Source: Deltaproteobacteria bacterium GWC2_55_46 (GTDB taxonomy: Bacteria > Desulfobacterota > GWC2-55-46). Taken from it: a stretch of DNA of 64,000 nucleotides. The stretch covers positions 2,526,724 through 2,590,723 of the forward strand of contig LVEI03000001.1 of the NCBI GenBank assembly GCA_001595385.3, read 5' to 3'. Position 1 is the stretch's first letter; each line of letters begins with the position of its first letter. The translations under genes and the position numbers were made by a program. Of this stretch, positions 9,298 to 19,000 are shown piece by piece. The notes beneath the pieces are model-generated. The model was not told the DNA's origin. It made no database searches and was given only the letters and a program-made list of their open reading frames with translations.

Positions 9298-10604
9298 GTT
9301 TTTTCGTTAAACTCTCGTTCTTGATGCTGGGGCTCACCTATGACGCGCAGTTCCTGCAGATTTCCCAGGGACTGTTCGTCTATGACGTTCTTTTTTTCGG
9401 GATGATGGCCTTTTATATCGCCGGTACCGGGTTCAAGGTCAAGGTGATGATACCCAGGCCGTGGCTATATTTATCGGGCCTTTTCATACTGGCCCATCTG
9501 ACCACGATCATCGTCACGTTTGTCATCGGATATCCCAACCTCGACATGGAGACGGTTATTTTCATCAAGTTCCTATACCTGTTCTCGCTCATGGTGTTCG
9601 CTAGCCTGATTGTTGATGATAGGCTCGTGGAAGACGCCTTCTGGTATTTTGCCGTCGGCGTTATTGCGGTAGCCGCCTTCGGGCTATACCAGGTCTCTCA
9701 CGCCACAGGAGGACACCTGCTGGCCGGGCATTATTACCGCATCGCGCACCATGACGAGGGCCTGCTTAACGCCAATACCCTTACTATACAGACAAGCATA
9801 GGCGGCACGATAGTCCTCATGTTTTTCATTAAGGAGAGGTCGGTTCTCAAAAAATGGGGCGTCTATCTTCCGGCATTTCTTTTCCTTATGGGCGTGACTT
9901 TTTTCACCTTCTCGAAAGGCGGTTGGACGGGTTTTGCCCTGGGCACAGTAGTCTCATTGGCGCTGTGCGTCAAGAGGATTGGTTTTTTGAGGCTTGGCGC
10001 GTCATGCCTCGTCTTGGCGGCGACCGTATACTTTGCGCTTGTCAAAATCCCCTTTTTGGAATATCTACCGGCGGCGGTAGGGCACCGTCTCTCGGAAGGG
10101 CAGATGACTGGGAGCTTCCAAAGGGTGGATTATTTTTATGATGTTTTCGTTCTTTTGTTCATGGAGCCTGTGGTAGTGCTCCTTAGCGGGGCCGGGTTTA
10201 AGAATTACACATACATGGTTCACGAAAAATATCAGTTTTTCGCTCCGGGCGACAATCCGCATAATCTCTTGTCCTATCTTTTCTTCGGCACCGGGTTTAC
10301 CGGCGCTTTTCTTGTGATCGCCCTTTTCGCATCGATATTATGGACTGTTTTCAAGTGCAGAAGGGCCTGTGTAAGGCTGGAGGGCCGAGGCGGGCAAAGG
10401 GCCCTGTACGTGAATATGTTCATCTCCTGGCTGATCGTATCGATATGGTTTTCACTCATATCAGCTTACCCGATCTTCCATCATACCTTCTGGGTGTTCA
10501 CGGGAATTGCGGGAAGATACATGCACGACCTTATTAAGATGAAGCAGTCATCGCCTAACGCGTCTCGCGGGGCTGAATCGGGCCTTGGGCCCGTGACAAG
10601 GTAA
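9294..10604 (+). CDS. O-antigen ligase/polymerase-like (Wzy/WaaL superfamily) membrane protein
   Basis: I start this 436-residue protein at TTG 9294. It overlaps the flippase stop (TTGA) and has GAGGAG 6 bases upstream, which is far better than the ATG 48 bases earlier. It has about ten membrane helices, a periplasmic loop and a FTFSKGGWTGF segment like those of the O-antigen ligase/polymerase (Wzy_C) family. Position directly after a Wzx-like gene suggests it polymerises the flipped repeat unit, though a ligase role cannot be excluded. Confidence 0.75.
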   Translation: MSFFVKLSFLMLGLTYDAQFLQISQGLFVYDVLFFGMMAFYIAGTGFKVKVMIPRPWLYLSGLFILAHLTTIIVTFVIGYPNLDMETVIFIKFLYLFSLMVFASLIVDDRLVEDAFWYFAVGVIAVAAFGLYQVSHATGGHLLAGHYYRIAHHDEGLLNANTLTIQTSIGGTIVLMFFIKERSVLKKWGVYLPAFLFLMGVTFFTFSKGGWTGFALGTVVSLALCVKRIGFLRLGASCLVLAATVYFALVKIPFLEYLPAAVGHRLSEGQMTGSFQRVDYFYDVFVLLFMEPVVVLLSGAGFKNYTYMVHEKYQFFAPGDNPHNLLSYLFFGTGFTGAFLVIALFASILWTVFKCRRACVRLEGRGGQRALYVNMFISWLIVSIWFSLISAYPIFHHTFWVFTGIAGRYMHDLIKMKQSSPNASRGAESGLGPVTR

Positions 10605-10661
10605 TTACGGATTTGCGGATTTCAGGGCTGTTTGCGCGCACACTGGCGGAGGAAGAGACGG

Positions 10662-11828
10662 ATGAGAGTAGCCTATTTTTCTAACGGGGAGACGATACAT
10701 GACCAGAGGTTCTTTGATATGTTCGCCGGCTCCGGAATCGAGCTTCACATAGTGTCTTTCCAGAGAGGGCTTCAAGAAGTGAGAATGAAAAACAGGCTGC
10801 CTGAGATCATGGGGGCGCAGCTGCATAACCTGCCGCTTGAAAGTTTTACCGGGTCATCAGCAATAGATAACTTCCTGAACATGGTCAGGGCTGTTGTTTA
10901 TTCAAGAAGGGTGGTGCGCAAAATAAGGCCAGCTGTCGTCCTGGCCTGTCATATCATCGATAAATACGGATTCATTGCCGCTCTGGCAAATGCCAGGCCG
11001 CTGGTGTTGCTGCCCGGCGGGACGGACGTGCAGATAAGCGCGAGAAAATCAAAGCTCAGGAGGTTTTTTATCCAATTCGCCGTAAGGCGATCCGAGATAA
11101 TACTTGCTGATGCCGAGATAATCAAGAAGGAGGTCCTTGACCTTGTCCCTGAATATCCCGGGGAGAAGATTAAGGTCACGCTGCTTCCCGGCGTGGACCT
11201 TGATAATTTCAACCCTTCCGTTCCAAAGGCGGAAATAGTGAAAGAGCTTGGCTGGGAGGGAAAGAAGATCCTAATCATGACGAGGTCGCTGATAGACATT
11301 GTATACGGGGTTGAATATTTTCTTGAAGCACTTGTCCAGGTCACGAGGGACTTTCCGGATGTCAGGGTGATATTCTGCGGCGACGGCCCCTACAGGCAGG
11401 CTCATATGGAGTTTTTGAAGAGGCACAATATCGACGGATACGCCTACTTCGCCGGACACGTAGAGAATGGCACTCTTGCCGCGTTCCTTAACGCCGCTGA
11501 CATATACGTCTCAAGCTCGCTTAGCGATGGGACTCCCCTTTCGCTGCTTGAGGCCATGGCCTGCGCCCTTCCGGTGGTAGTCACCGACGTGCCTGCGGTG
11601 ATGGAGTGGATAAAAGATGGGGATAATGGATACGTCGTCCCTCGCAGAGACCCCGATGCGCTCGCAAAAAAGATCGTGGAGCTTCTGCGCGATGACATGC
11701 TTCGCGGCCAGATGGCGCAGAAGAACTTCAGGATAGCCGTTGAGCGGATCGACATAGAAAAGAACTTTGAGAGATTGATGCAGACCCTTTGCGATTCTAT
11801 CTCCGAACGGGAAGGAAGAGGGATATGA
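10662..11828 (+). CDS. Glycosyltransferase family 4 (GT-B fold)
   Basis: A 388-residue cytoplasmic GT-B enzyme. The C-terminal nucleotide-sugar site has the hallmark SDGTPLSLLEAMACALPVV region (EX7E type), with FCGDGPY and YFAGHVEN segments before it. ATG 10662 follows a GGAGGAAGAG ribosome site; an upstream in-frame start lacks one. It overlaps the next gene in ATGA. It would add a sugar to the lipid-linked glycan on the inner face of the membrane. Confidence 0.85.
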   Translation: MRVAYFSNGETIHDQRFFDMFAGSGIELHIVSFQRGLQEVRMKNRLPEIMGAQLHNLPLESFTGSSAIDNFLNMVRAVVYSRRVVRKIRPAVVLACHIIDKYGFIAALANARPLVLLPGGTDVQISARKSKLRRFFIQFAVRRSEIILADAEIIKKEVLDLVPEYPGEKIKVTLLPGVDLDNFNPSVPKAEIVKELGWEGKKILIMTRSLIDIVYGVEYFLEALVQVTRDFPDVRVIFCGDGPYRQAHMEFLKRHNIDGYAYFAGHVENGTLAAFLNAADIYVSSSLSDGTPLSLLEAMACALPVVVTDVPAVMEWIKDGDNGYVVPRRDPDALAKKIVELLRDDMLRGQMAQKNFRIAVERIDIEKNFERLMQTLCDSISEREGRGI

Positions 11829-13237
11829 AGATAGCGCTCGCGAATCCTGTAGAGTCAAACAACAGGCAGGGTAACGTAATAGGCTATCCGAACATGGGGC
11901 TGCTGTCCCTCATAAGTTACATCCGCGAAAAGATGAAGGACAAGGTGAGCGTAGAATACATAGAGACAATGTCATTTGACATGCACATCCGGATGGTTGA
12001 GAAGATCAGGCCGGATGTCTATGGCATCTCCTTCGCCTCCCACACTCTCACATACAAGAAAAACCCGTACGCCCTTATCAACGAGGTCAAAAACAGGTTT
12101 CCTGATATCCCCGTCATCTGCGGGGGTACTCACCCGACCGCCATGCCCGAGGACGTCCTCGAAAAGTCGAGGGCCGACATCGTGTGCATAGGTGAGGGAG
12201 AGGAGACGCTAGTGGAGATAATTTCCTACTTCCGGGGCGAAATATCCTCGCTTGGCGACATAAACGGGATAGCCTACCGGGAAAACGGCCGTATCGTAAG
12301 GACGGCTAAAAGGAAGTTCTGCGATATAAACAAACTGCCCATGCCGGCATGGGACATGATAGATATTCAGCGTTATTCGGGCCCGCATCTAAGGAAGTCC
12401 GGAGGGTACGCCACCTGCGTTCTTTCGAGCAGGGGATGCCCTTTCAACTGCGTCTACTGCTCAAACCCGATCTGGAGGACTGACAAGCCATGGTTCAGGA
12501 TGAAAGACCCGAAGCTCGTTGTCCAGGAGATAGGCTACCTGTACGACAGGGGCGTGCGCGAGATATACATCCGCGCCGACGAGCTCAACCCGAATATGTC
12601 GTGGTGCCTCAAGCTGTGCAACGAGATAAGGAAGGCGGGCTGGAAGGACCTTTACTTCCAGTGCAATCTCCGGGTGGACACGATAAACGACGAGCTTGCC
12701 TCGGCGCTCGCTGATATCAATTGCTGGCTCGTGTACCTCGGCATAGAGAGCGTGAACCAGCGCGTGATAGACGGCATCGACAAACGGTACAAGGTCGATA
12801 AGATACCGGATGTCTGCAGGCTCCTCAAGAGATACGGTATCCAGATATTCGGCTATATGATGCTCTATCAGGTATGGGAGGAGAACAACGAGCTCAGGTG
12901 GGAGACGCCCGCAGAGGTCAACAATACCTTGAAAACGGCATGGAGGCTTTCAAAGGAGGGCCTTCTCGATTATATCTCCTGGCAGTTCGCAACGCCCATG
13001 CCAGGGGCGCGCCTGTGGGACATCGCCGTCAGACACGACCTGATGAAGAAGGAGATGAAGGGCGTGTGGGACATCAATATGCGCATCCCCGGCGTAAGCG
13101 AAAGGACGATGACGCGCCAGAGGCTACTGGGTTTCCTGATGCAGGGGTATTTCGCTTTCAGAAAAGGACGCATAAACTGGCGCATGTGGAAGAGGATACT
13201 AAGGAAGATGTCGTATATAGTGAGGTCGCTCAAATAA
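11825..13237 (+). CDS. B12-binding-type radical SAM protein
   Basis: This 470-residue protein has an N-terminal B12-binding-like Rossmann domain (VICGGTHPT at about 97-105, IGEGEETL at 122-129) and a radical SAM core with Cys205, Cys209 and Cys212 (CPFNCVYC), followed by a C-terminal extension. It belongs to the same broad family as its neighbours (BchE/Mg-protoporphyrin ester cyclase-like). The ATG overlaps the previous GT4 stop, so enzyme and glycosyltransferase are made together. Substrate unknown; a sugar or lipid carbon is the likely target. Confidence 0.85.
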   Translation: MKIALANPVESNNRQGNVIGYPNMGLLSLISYIREKMKDKVSVEYIETMSFDMHIRMVEKIRPDVYGISFASHTLTYKKNPYALINEVKNRFPDIPVICGGTHPTAMPEDVLEKSRADIVCIGEGEETLVEIISYFRGEISSLGDINGIAYRENGRIVRTAKRKFCDINKLPMPAWDMIDIQRYSGPHLRKSGGYATCVLSSRGCPFNCVYCSNPIWRTDKPWFRMKDPKLVVQEIGYLYDRGVREIYIRADELNPNMSWCLKLCNEIRKAGWKDLYFQCNLRVDTINDELASALADINCWLVYLGIESVNQRVIDGIDKRYKVDKIPDVCRLLKRYGIQIFGYMMLYQVWEENNELRWETPAEVNNTLKTAWRLSKEGLLDYISWQFATPMPGARLWDIAVRHDLMKKEMKGVWDINMRIPGVSERTMTRQRLLGFLMQGYFAFRKGRINWRMWKRILRKMSYIVRSLK

Positions 13238-13307
13238 GGGGCGCTTATTTCTCCCCCCTCCCGTGAAGAGTGCTTCGGCGGGGTAGTTCATTTATAAGGT
13301 GACGGAC

Positions 13308-14732
13308 ATGAAAGTATCCCTGTTTGACGCGGGCCAGGGTCCGCAGAGCTTCAATACCTTCGGTAAATCCTACTGGACCTCCATGCCCCATTACGGGCTT
13401 TGCGCCCTGTCCGCCTCGGCCAAGGGCGCAGGCCACTCGGTCTGCCTGATAGACGTAAGGCAGGTAAACGGCTACGGCGAGCTTGAAAGGGTGATAGCAG
13501 GTCAAGAACCAGACGTCGTCGGGCTGAGCATGCGAACCTGCGACGAGCTGTTCCTTTCCGACATCGCGGCGCGGATAAAAAAGATAAACCCTAAGACCTT
13601 CGTCGTCGTAGGAGGCGTACACGTCGGGATAGCCTGGGACAGGCTGCAGAAAGACCCGAACTACGACTACCTGGTGGCAGGGGAGGGCGAGGGGACTTTC
13701 CCGAAGCTCCTGTCACATCTTTCCGACGGAGCCCGGAGGGGGCTTAACTTCATAAGCGAGAAGGTCATAAGGGGCGAGCCTATGGTAATGGACTCCCTTC
13801 CTTTCGTGGACAGGGAATTGTATCCGTTTGCGGAATGCGTAAAACACCCGAATTATCCGGGGCTCCTGCCTGCCCCCATGATAACGATGATATCGAGCAG
13901 AGGATGCCCGTACGGATGCAGGTACTGCGCCCCTTCGGAGAGGTCGAGCGACGATGCGCTTTTCGGAAGAAAATTGAAGTACGCCTCTGTGGACAGGGTG
14001 ATCGATGAGCTCAAATACCTCAGGGAAAAATACGCATTCAGGTCTATAAAGTTCTACGACTACACATTCACGATAAACAAGGGCTGGGTAGAGGAGTTCT
14101 GCCGCAAATACCGGGATAACGGCTTTGACCAGAGGTTCGCCATACAGACGCGCGCCGATCTTATCGTGAAGAACCAGGACCTTATCCGCGACCTCAGCGA
14201 GGCAGGGCTAAAGATAGCCATCGTCGGCTACGAATCCGGGAGCAACAGTGTCCTTGAATCGCTCGGAAAAAAGATCACCGCCGAGCAGAACCTGGCCGCC
14301 GCAGAGATACTCAGGAAGTACAAGGTGGTGAATGTGGCCAATTTTATGCTTGGCACGCCGTTCGAGAGCAGGCAGGACGTGGACATGACTGTAAGGCACG
14401 TGCGAAAGATGAAGCCGGATATCGTTTCCGTCTCTTTCTACACGCCCATCGAAGGCACCGCCTTGTACGACTACGTAACCGAGCACGGGCTTTCCCTTGT
14501 GAACTCACCGGATGAGATGTACACTTATGCGCCTGACTACAGAAGGATCAAGGGGATTGATTACAACTACCTCAGGAAGGCCTCGATAAAGATGCTCTCA
14601 GGCAGGTTCCCTGTGCCTTTCCTGGGCTATCTCGCCTTCCTTTTGTACGTAAAGACTAAAAAGCACGTGGTGGTGCGCGAATACCTGACCCGTGCCTACA
14701 CAATGTATTTGGATTTCGTGAGCGGTAGATAA
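13308..14732 (+). CDS. B12-binding-type radical SAM protein
   Basis: A 474-residue relative of the preceding gene. The B12-type N-terminal domain shows VVVGGVHVG (about 99-107) and AGEGEGTF (124-131), and the radical SAM motif is at Cys200, Cys204 and Cys207 (CPYGCRYC). I choose ATG 13308, 5 bases after AAGGTGA, over the GTG at 13299. Two adjacent genes of the same architecture may act in series on one intermediate, or on different sugars. Confidence 0.85.
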   Translation: MKVSLFDAGQGPQSFNTFGKSYWTSMPHYGLCALSASAKGAGHSVCLIDVRQVNGYGELERVIAGQEPDVVGLSMRTCDELFLSDIAARIKKINPKTFVVVGGVHVGIAWDRLQKDPNYDYLVAGEGEGTFPKLLSHLSDGARRGLNFISEKVIRGEPMVMDSLPFVDRELYPFAECVKHPNYPGLLPAPMITMISSRGCPYGCRYCAPSERSSDDALFGRKLKYASVDRVIDELKYLREKYAFRSIKFYDYTFTINKGWVEEFCRKYRDNGFDQRFAIQTRADLIVKNQDLIRDLSEAGLKIAIVGYESGSNSVLESLGKKITAEQNLAAAEILRKYKVVNVANFMLGTPFESRQDVDMTVRHVRKMKPDIVSVSFYTPIEGTALYDYVTEHGLSLVNSPDEMYTYAPDYRRIKGIDYNYLRKASIKMLSGRFPVPFLGYLAFLLYVKTKKHVVVREYLTRAYTMYLDFVSGR

Positions 14733-14760
14733 GCTTCATCCGCGAAAACAGGTTAAAGGT

Positions 14761-15885
14761 ATGGGAAAGATAAAGCTCCTCCATGTCGCTCCGTCTCTTA
14801 ACAAGGGCGGGCAGGAAAAACAGTTATTCGAGCTTGTAAGGAGGCTGGATAGTCAAAGCTACGACATCATGGTGGTGAGCCTTTCCGAAGGCTGCTTCTG
14901 GACGAAAGAGATATCGAGATACGCCAGGTGCGTGGAGATCGAAAGAAAAGGACGCATCGAGCTACGGAGGCTGTCCAGGCTTGTAAGCCTCATAAGGGAT
15001 TTCAGGCCCGATATCATACAGTGCTGGAGTTACTCGGCGATTGCCTACGGCATAAGCGGCGCTCTTTTAGCCTCGGTCCCCATAAAGATAATAACCATAA
15101 GGGGCAAGGAGAGGTGCAAAAGCGCCGTTTATCTGGCGAATAATGCGTTGTACAGGCTGAGCGACCTTGTGATATACAACTCGGCCGAGGCCCTGATGTA
15201 CGAAAAAAGGCTTTACCGCCTGCCAGAGCGCAGAGCAAAGGTCATCTATAACGGGATCGATTGGACTGAGTTCGACCCCGTTATTGAGGACAGGTCCAGT
15301 GTTCTTGGCTTTCCAGTGCCCGAAGGCCAAAGCGTCATAGGCACTGTGGCGAGCCTTACAGGGAGAAAGAACCTTAAGATGTTCCTCGAGGCCGCCAAGG
15401 AGGTGCTTACGCGGGCCGAAGGCCTCGTCTTTGTCCTGGCAGGCTCAGGTGACAGGGAAAAAGAGTTGAAAGATTACTCTATGTCTCTGGGCCTGGAACG
15501 CGCGGTGCGCTTCATCGGGCGAAGGGACGACGTCCCGAAACTTTTGAAGTGCTTCGACGCCTTCTGGCTGACCTCGATGGAAGAGGGCACCCCGAACTCG
15601 ATACTTGAGGCTATGGCCGCCGGGGTGCCGGTAGTAGCGACCGATGTAGGAGGGAATAGCGAGATAATAGAGCACGGCGCCAACGGCTTTCTGGTCCCGT
15701 TGAACGACATTAAGCGTATGGCGGATCATACAATGCAGGTCCTGATAAAAGGGCCGGAACGGGAAAAAATCACTGCAAATGCCAGAAGGACGGTTCGCAT
15801 GAGGTTTGACATGGCAAGGATGGTGGAGGATTACGACAGCACCTATCGCGCCCTCTATGGGGGTAATCCGTGCAGGCTTCGGTAG
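14761..15885 (+). CDS. Glycosyltransferase family 4 (GT-B fold)
   Basis: A 374-residue GT4 enzyme. The N-terminus has the acceptor-side LHVAPSLNKGGQEK loop, and the donor side has VLAGSGDREKEL and MEEGTPNSILEAMAAG followed by VPVVATDVGGNSEII, the classical motifs of this family. It is the last intact gene of the forward glycan cluster and probably adds a sugar in the cytoplasm. A short signal-peptide ORF follows 2 bases after its stop. Confidence 0.9.
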   Translation: MGKIKLLHVAPSLNKGGQEKQLFELVRRLDSQSYDIMVVSLSEGCFWTKEISRYARCVEIERKGRIELRRLSRLVSLIRDFRPDIIQCWSYSAIAYGISGALLASVPIKIITIRGKERCKSAVYLANNALYRLSDLVIYNSAEALMYEKRLYRLPERRAKVIYNGIDWTEFDPVIEDRSSVLGFPVPEGQSVIGTVASLTGRKNLKMFLEAAKEVLTRAEGLVFVLAGSGDREKELKDYSMSLGLERAVRFIGRRDDVPKLLKCFDAFWLTSMEEGTPNSILEAMAAGVPVVATDVGGNSEIIEHGANGFLVPLNDIKRMADHTMQVLIKGPEREKITANARRTVRMRFDMARMVEDYDSTYRALYGGNPCRLR

Positions 15886-15887
15886 CG

Positions 15888-16025
15888 ATGCGCCTGTTGC
15901 GTTTTTTGAAAAGCTCCTGCCTTGCGCTGGCCGTCGTCCTTTCGGCCTGGGGCTGGTGCCATGCCGACGCGGATATACTGGTGGGCGGCTCCGTGTACGA
16001 TGATAAGGAACCCCCTGTCTGCTAA
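15888..16025 (+). pseudogene. Short ORF with signal peptide, probably a truncated gene
   Basis: A 45-residue ORF begins 2 bases after the GT4 stop. Residues 1-27 form a convincing signal peptide (MRLLRFLK, a hydrophobic core, then CHADA), but only 18 residues follow before TAA. There is no ribosome site beyond the upstream gene's end, so coupling would be needed. It reads as the 5' remnant of an exported protein whose remainder was lost where the oppositely oriented cyclase gene now ends. A real micro-protein is possible but less likely. Confidence 0.4.
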
Positions 16026-16082
16026 GCCCATCCCTCCAAACCCGGCGCTCAAGAACATAGTAGCCGGGCAGTATCCTTCCGA

Positions 16083-18545
16083 TCAGAACACTAAAGGCTC
16101 CGGCTTGCCGATAAAATATCCCTGTGCATAGTCGACGCCAAGTTTTTTTATGATCTTGAGCGTCTCCTCGCTCTCCACGAATTCGGCAACGCTCTTTATC
16201 CCCATGCCTCTCGCCACGTCGGCGATGGCCTTGACGAAGAGCTGGTTGTTCCTGTTGTGTCCGAGGTCTCGTATGAAAGTGCCGTCTATCTTGATGTAGT
16301 CAACATCCAATTCTTTCAGATAGGTAAAGGACGTGAAGCCTACGCCGAAATCGTCGAGTGAGAAACGGCATCCGATCGATTTCAGCGCCTTGACGAATTT
16401 AGCGGCCCGTTCGATGTCAATGACCGCCGCCGTCTCAGTGATCTCGAAGACTATGCGGTCGGGGTCGGCCCCCGTTTTGGATATGGCCGACCTTATGAAC
16501 AGGGGAAACTCATCATCCATCAGATCCTTTCCAGACAGGTTTATGCTAAAAGTTTTGCCTTTACGGCCTTCCGCTGACATTAGTTCCAGAGTTTTTCTTA
16601 TTATCTGCTTGTCGACGGCGCCTATTATATCAAACCTTTCAGCCACCTCGATAAAGGCGCCCGGCAGAAGTATGCTTCCGTCTTCGTCACGCATCCTCGC
16701 GAGCGACTCATAGTGGATGACCTTATCGTCCTTCAGATCAAGGATGGGCTGAGCCCATACCTCGAAGCGGTCGTCTTCAAGGGCCTTTAGTATTCGCTCT
16801 TTCCACTTGAGCCTTGAGTGGATGTCTTCCAGGATATGGTCTTCCTCGCGATAGAGGTGGCACCGGTTGCGCCCAAGCTCCTTGGCCCGGTACATGGCCG
16901 CGTCAACTTTTGTGAAGAGTTCGCTCACGGTTGACCCGTGGACGGGATAGATGACCATGCCAAGGCTTACGGACAAACGGAAAGGGATGTTTCCTGACCG
17001 GAATCCCTCTATTTGTTCCCTTATTTTCTCGGCCGTAACGATACCCTTCTTTTCATCGATTGACGGCAGGTAGATCGCGAATTCGTCTCCGCCAAGCCGC
17101 CCCAGTATGGATTCTTCGTCATGAAGGGCTTTCTTAAGCAGCCTGGATACGCTTCTCAGTATTTCGTCTCCGAGGCCATGGCCGTACGAATCGTTTATGG
17201 ATTTGAAGTGGTCGATGTCAAGCATCATCAAAACTCCGGGCTCCTTGTCTTCATGACTGCTTAAAAGCCGCTCGGCAAAAAGGTATATGAAACGCGATCT
17301 GTTCAGAAGGTCGGTCATCTCGTCATGAAAGGCGAGATATTTGATCTTTTCCTCCGAGGCTCTTTTTTCAGTGATGTCCTCCTGTACAGTTAGGTAATTT
17401 ATAATATTTCCGTCCTGGTCCTTGACCGGGCTTATGACCGTATTGCACCAGTAATGCCTGCTGTATCTTGTTTTGTTTTTAAGCACACCGCGCCACGTCA
17501 AGCCCCTTTTGATGGTCCCCCACAACTCCTGGTACAGGGAATCGGGGGTCTCCCCTGAAGAAAGGATGCGGGGCGTCTGGCCCAGAGCCTCCTGCCGGGT
17601 GTAGCCTGTGACCTGCTCGAAAACGGGATTTACGTATTCGATGACTCCGTCGCAGTCCGTTATGAACACAATGTTGCTGCTCTGCTCTATCGCCGTGGAA
17701 AGCTTTTTGATCTCGATCATCGCCTGCCGCTGCTCCGTGACGTCGATGCCGTAAATATTTACATAGCCGCTGTTCGCCACCGGCGAGAATACCATCGAGA
17801 ATATCCGGTCTTTATTCTTTAACTCTATCATTTTATTTTTTTGAGAGTCGTAGATGCCCTTGACAGTCTGCTTCAAGGCCTCCGGCACTGACTGCCCTGC
17901 CTCGCAGCCCCATTCATTCAGCAAAGGGGCGCTCGCACCATTCCCGTACAGCACCGTCCCATCAACCGCGATGCGCAACACCGGGTTCGGATTCTCCGAA
18001 GGAAACTTCGCCAGAACCTTTATCTCCTCTTCCGCCCGCTTGCGTTCCGCGATCTCGGTGCGCAAAGCCTCGTTGGACAGCTCCAGTTCGCCCGTCTGTG
18101 TCTCAAGACGGGCATTGACGATGCGAAGCTCCTCCGGGCTCGGCATCGATAGGGCCTTTGGAATAAGCGGCCACAGCAGCACGGCTGTGATGACGGAGGA
18201 CACGGCTGTAACGGCCTTTATGTAACCGTCAAGCCAGTAAACCGGCGTCCATACGGTCCAGACGCTCATCAGGTGAGTCGTCCCGCACGCCAGGATGAAA
18301 ATGCCGAACATGACGAACATCCACCGGAAGGCCAGGTTCCTGCGGGTGCATACGAAGTAAACCAGCGCAAGGGGAATGGAGTAGTATGATATCACGATGA
18401 GGAGGTCCGAGACCACGTGAAGCCAGAGCAGGCCCGGTTTCCACAAGTAGCAGTGTCCATGAGGCATAAATCCGTCATCGCCGAAAAATTGACTCGCGAA
18501 ATCAACATATGCTCTCAGATTGTCCACGCGCCACTCCGAATACAT
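16083..18545 (-). CDS. Diguanylate cyclase/phosphodiesterase with ethylene-receptor-like sensor domain
   Basis: An 820-residue membrane protein. Residues about 35-130 form three helices that match the plant ETR1 ethylene-binding domain: Asp47 and Tyr54 (SDLLIVISYY) and Ile84, Cys87 and His91 (ILACGTTH) correspond to ETR1 Asp25, Tyr32, Ile62, Cys65 and His69, the copper/ethylene pocket. A coiled coil (140-178), two PAS domains (about 180-270 and 280-395), an intact GGDEF (485-489) and an EAL domain (Glu613, Asn669, DDFG 731-734, Glu788) follow. It should make and/or degrade c-di-GMP in response to a copper-bound small ligand. I see no RxxD inhibitory site before GGDEF. It is a single gene, convergent with the glycan cluster. 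Confidence 0.9.
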   Translation of the reverse strand: MYSEWRVDNLRAYVDFASQFFGDDGFMPHGHCYLWKPGLLWLHVVSDLLIVISYYSIPLALVYFVCTRRNLAFRWMFVMFGIFILACGTTHLMSVWTVWTPVYWLDGYIKAVTAVSSVITAVLLWPLIPKALSMPSPEELRIVNARLETQTGELELSNEALRTEIAERKRAEEEIKVLAKFPSENPNPVLRIAVDGTVLYGNGASAPLLNEWGCEAGQSVPEALKQTVKGIYDSQKNKMIELKNKDRIFSMVFSPVANSGYVNIYGIDVTEQRQAMIEIKKLSTAIEQSSNIVFITDCDGVIEYVNPVFEQVTGYTRQEALGQTPRILSSGETPDSLYQELWGTIKRGLTWRGVLKNKTRYSRHYWCNTVISPVKDQDGNIINYLTVQEDITEKRASEEKIKYLAFHDEMTDLLNRSRFIYLFAERLLSSHEDKEPGVLMMLDIDHFKSINDSYGHGLGDEILRSVSRLLKKALHDEESILGRLGGDEFAIYLPSIDEKKGIVTAEKIREQIEGFRSGNIPFRLSVSLGMVIYPVHGSTVSELFTKVDAAMYRAKELGRNRCHLYREEDHILEDIHSRLKWKERILKALEDDRFEVWAQPILDLKDDKVIHYESLARMRDEDGSILLPGAFIEVAERFDIIGAVDKQIIRKTLELMSAEGRKGKTFSINLSGKDLMDDEFPLFIRSAISKTGADPDRIVFEITETAAVIDIERAAKFVKALKSIGCRFSLDDFGVGFTSFTYLKELDVDYIKIDGTFIRDLGHNRNNQLFVKAIADVARGMGIKSVAEFVESEETLKIIKKLGVDYAQGYFIGKPEPLVF

Positions 18546-18955
18546 TTTTAACCAGCCCTGTTTATCCGGCGGACAATAGTCGGAGGCGACGGGAGAAAAT
18601 ATCGTAACTGACAGGTTTTTCGGGATGAGTGGGTCGCCGGAGGTTTTATTTCAAAGGATAAACGGGATGAGGCTTTTCTGAAAAAAGTATACATATGAGG
18701 GGCCTGAATTTCAATGGATTTTATCGTAAGCCCCCCAAAATAAAAAAGCGCAGGGTGTGTTCCCCGCGCTTTTATTCTGTATCTTCACGTCCCAGCGAAC
18801 AGAAGTTGACAACGGCTATTACTGGGAAGGCGAAGAGGCCATAAGACGCTGCAAGCAGAATGGACACCTGGCCTCCTTATGCTGAAAGAAATTGACCTGC
18901 CGCTTCAATTTGAGACATTTGTCTCCTATCGCGGGGACAGTCCGGGGACACGGTT
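18546..18955. other. Intergenic region, no gene seen apart from one hairpin
   Basis: Between the cyclase start and the tRNA fragment I see no convincing ORF. It contains the terminator-like hairpin near 18744 and, at about 18934-18960, a GGGGACAGTCCGGGGACACG stretch resembling an insertion-sequence end. A partly similar GTGTCCGGGG stretch occurs near 34284. Confidence 0.4.
18744..18774. terminator. Bidirectional terminator-like hairpin
   Basis: An A-rich flank and GCGC-A-GGG pair with CCC-C-GCGC across a 6-base loop, with one mismatch, and a T-run follows. The A-tract on the left and T-tract on the right mean it could stop transcription in either direction. Confidence 0.5.
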
Positions 18956-19000
18956 TTGGGGGTGTTTAAAAAGGTAAGTTATTTGATTCCGAAGAGAAAA

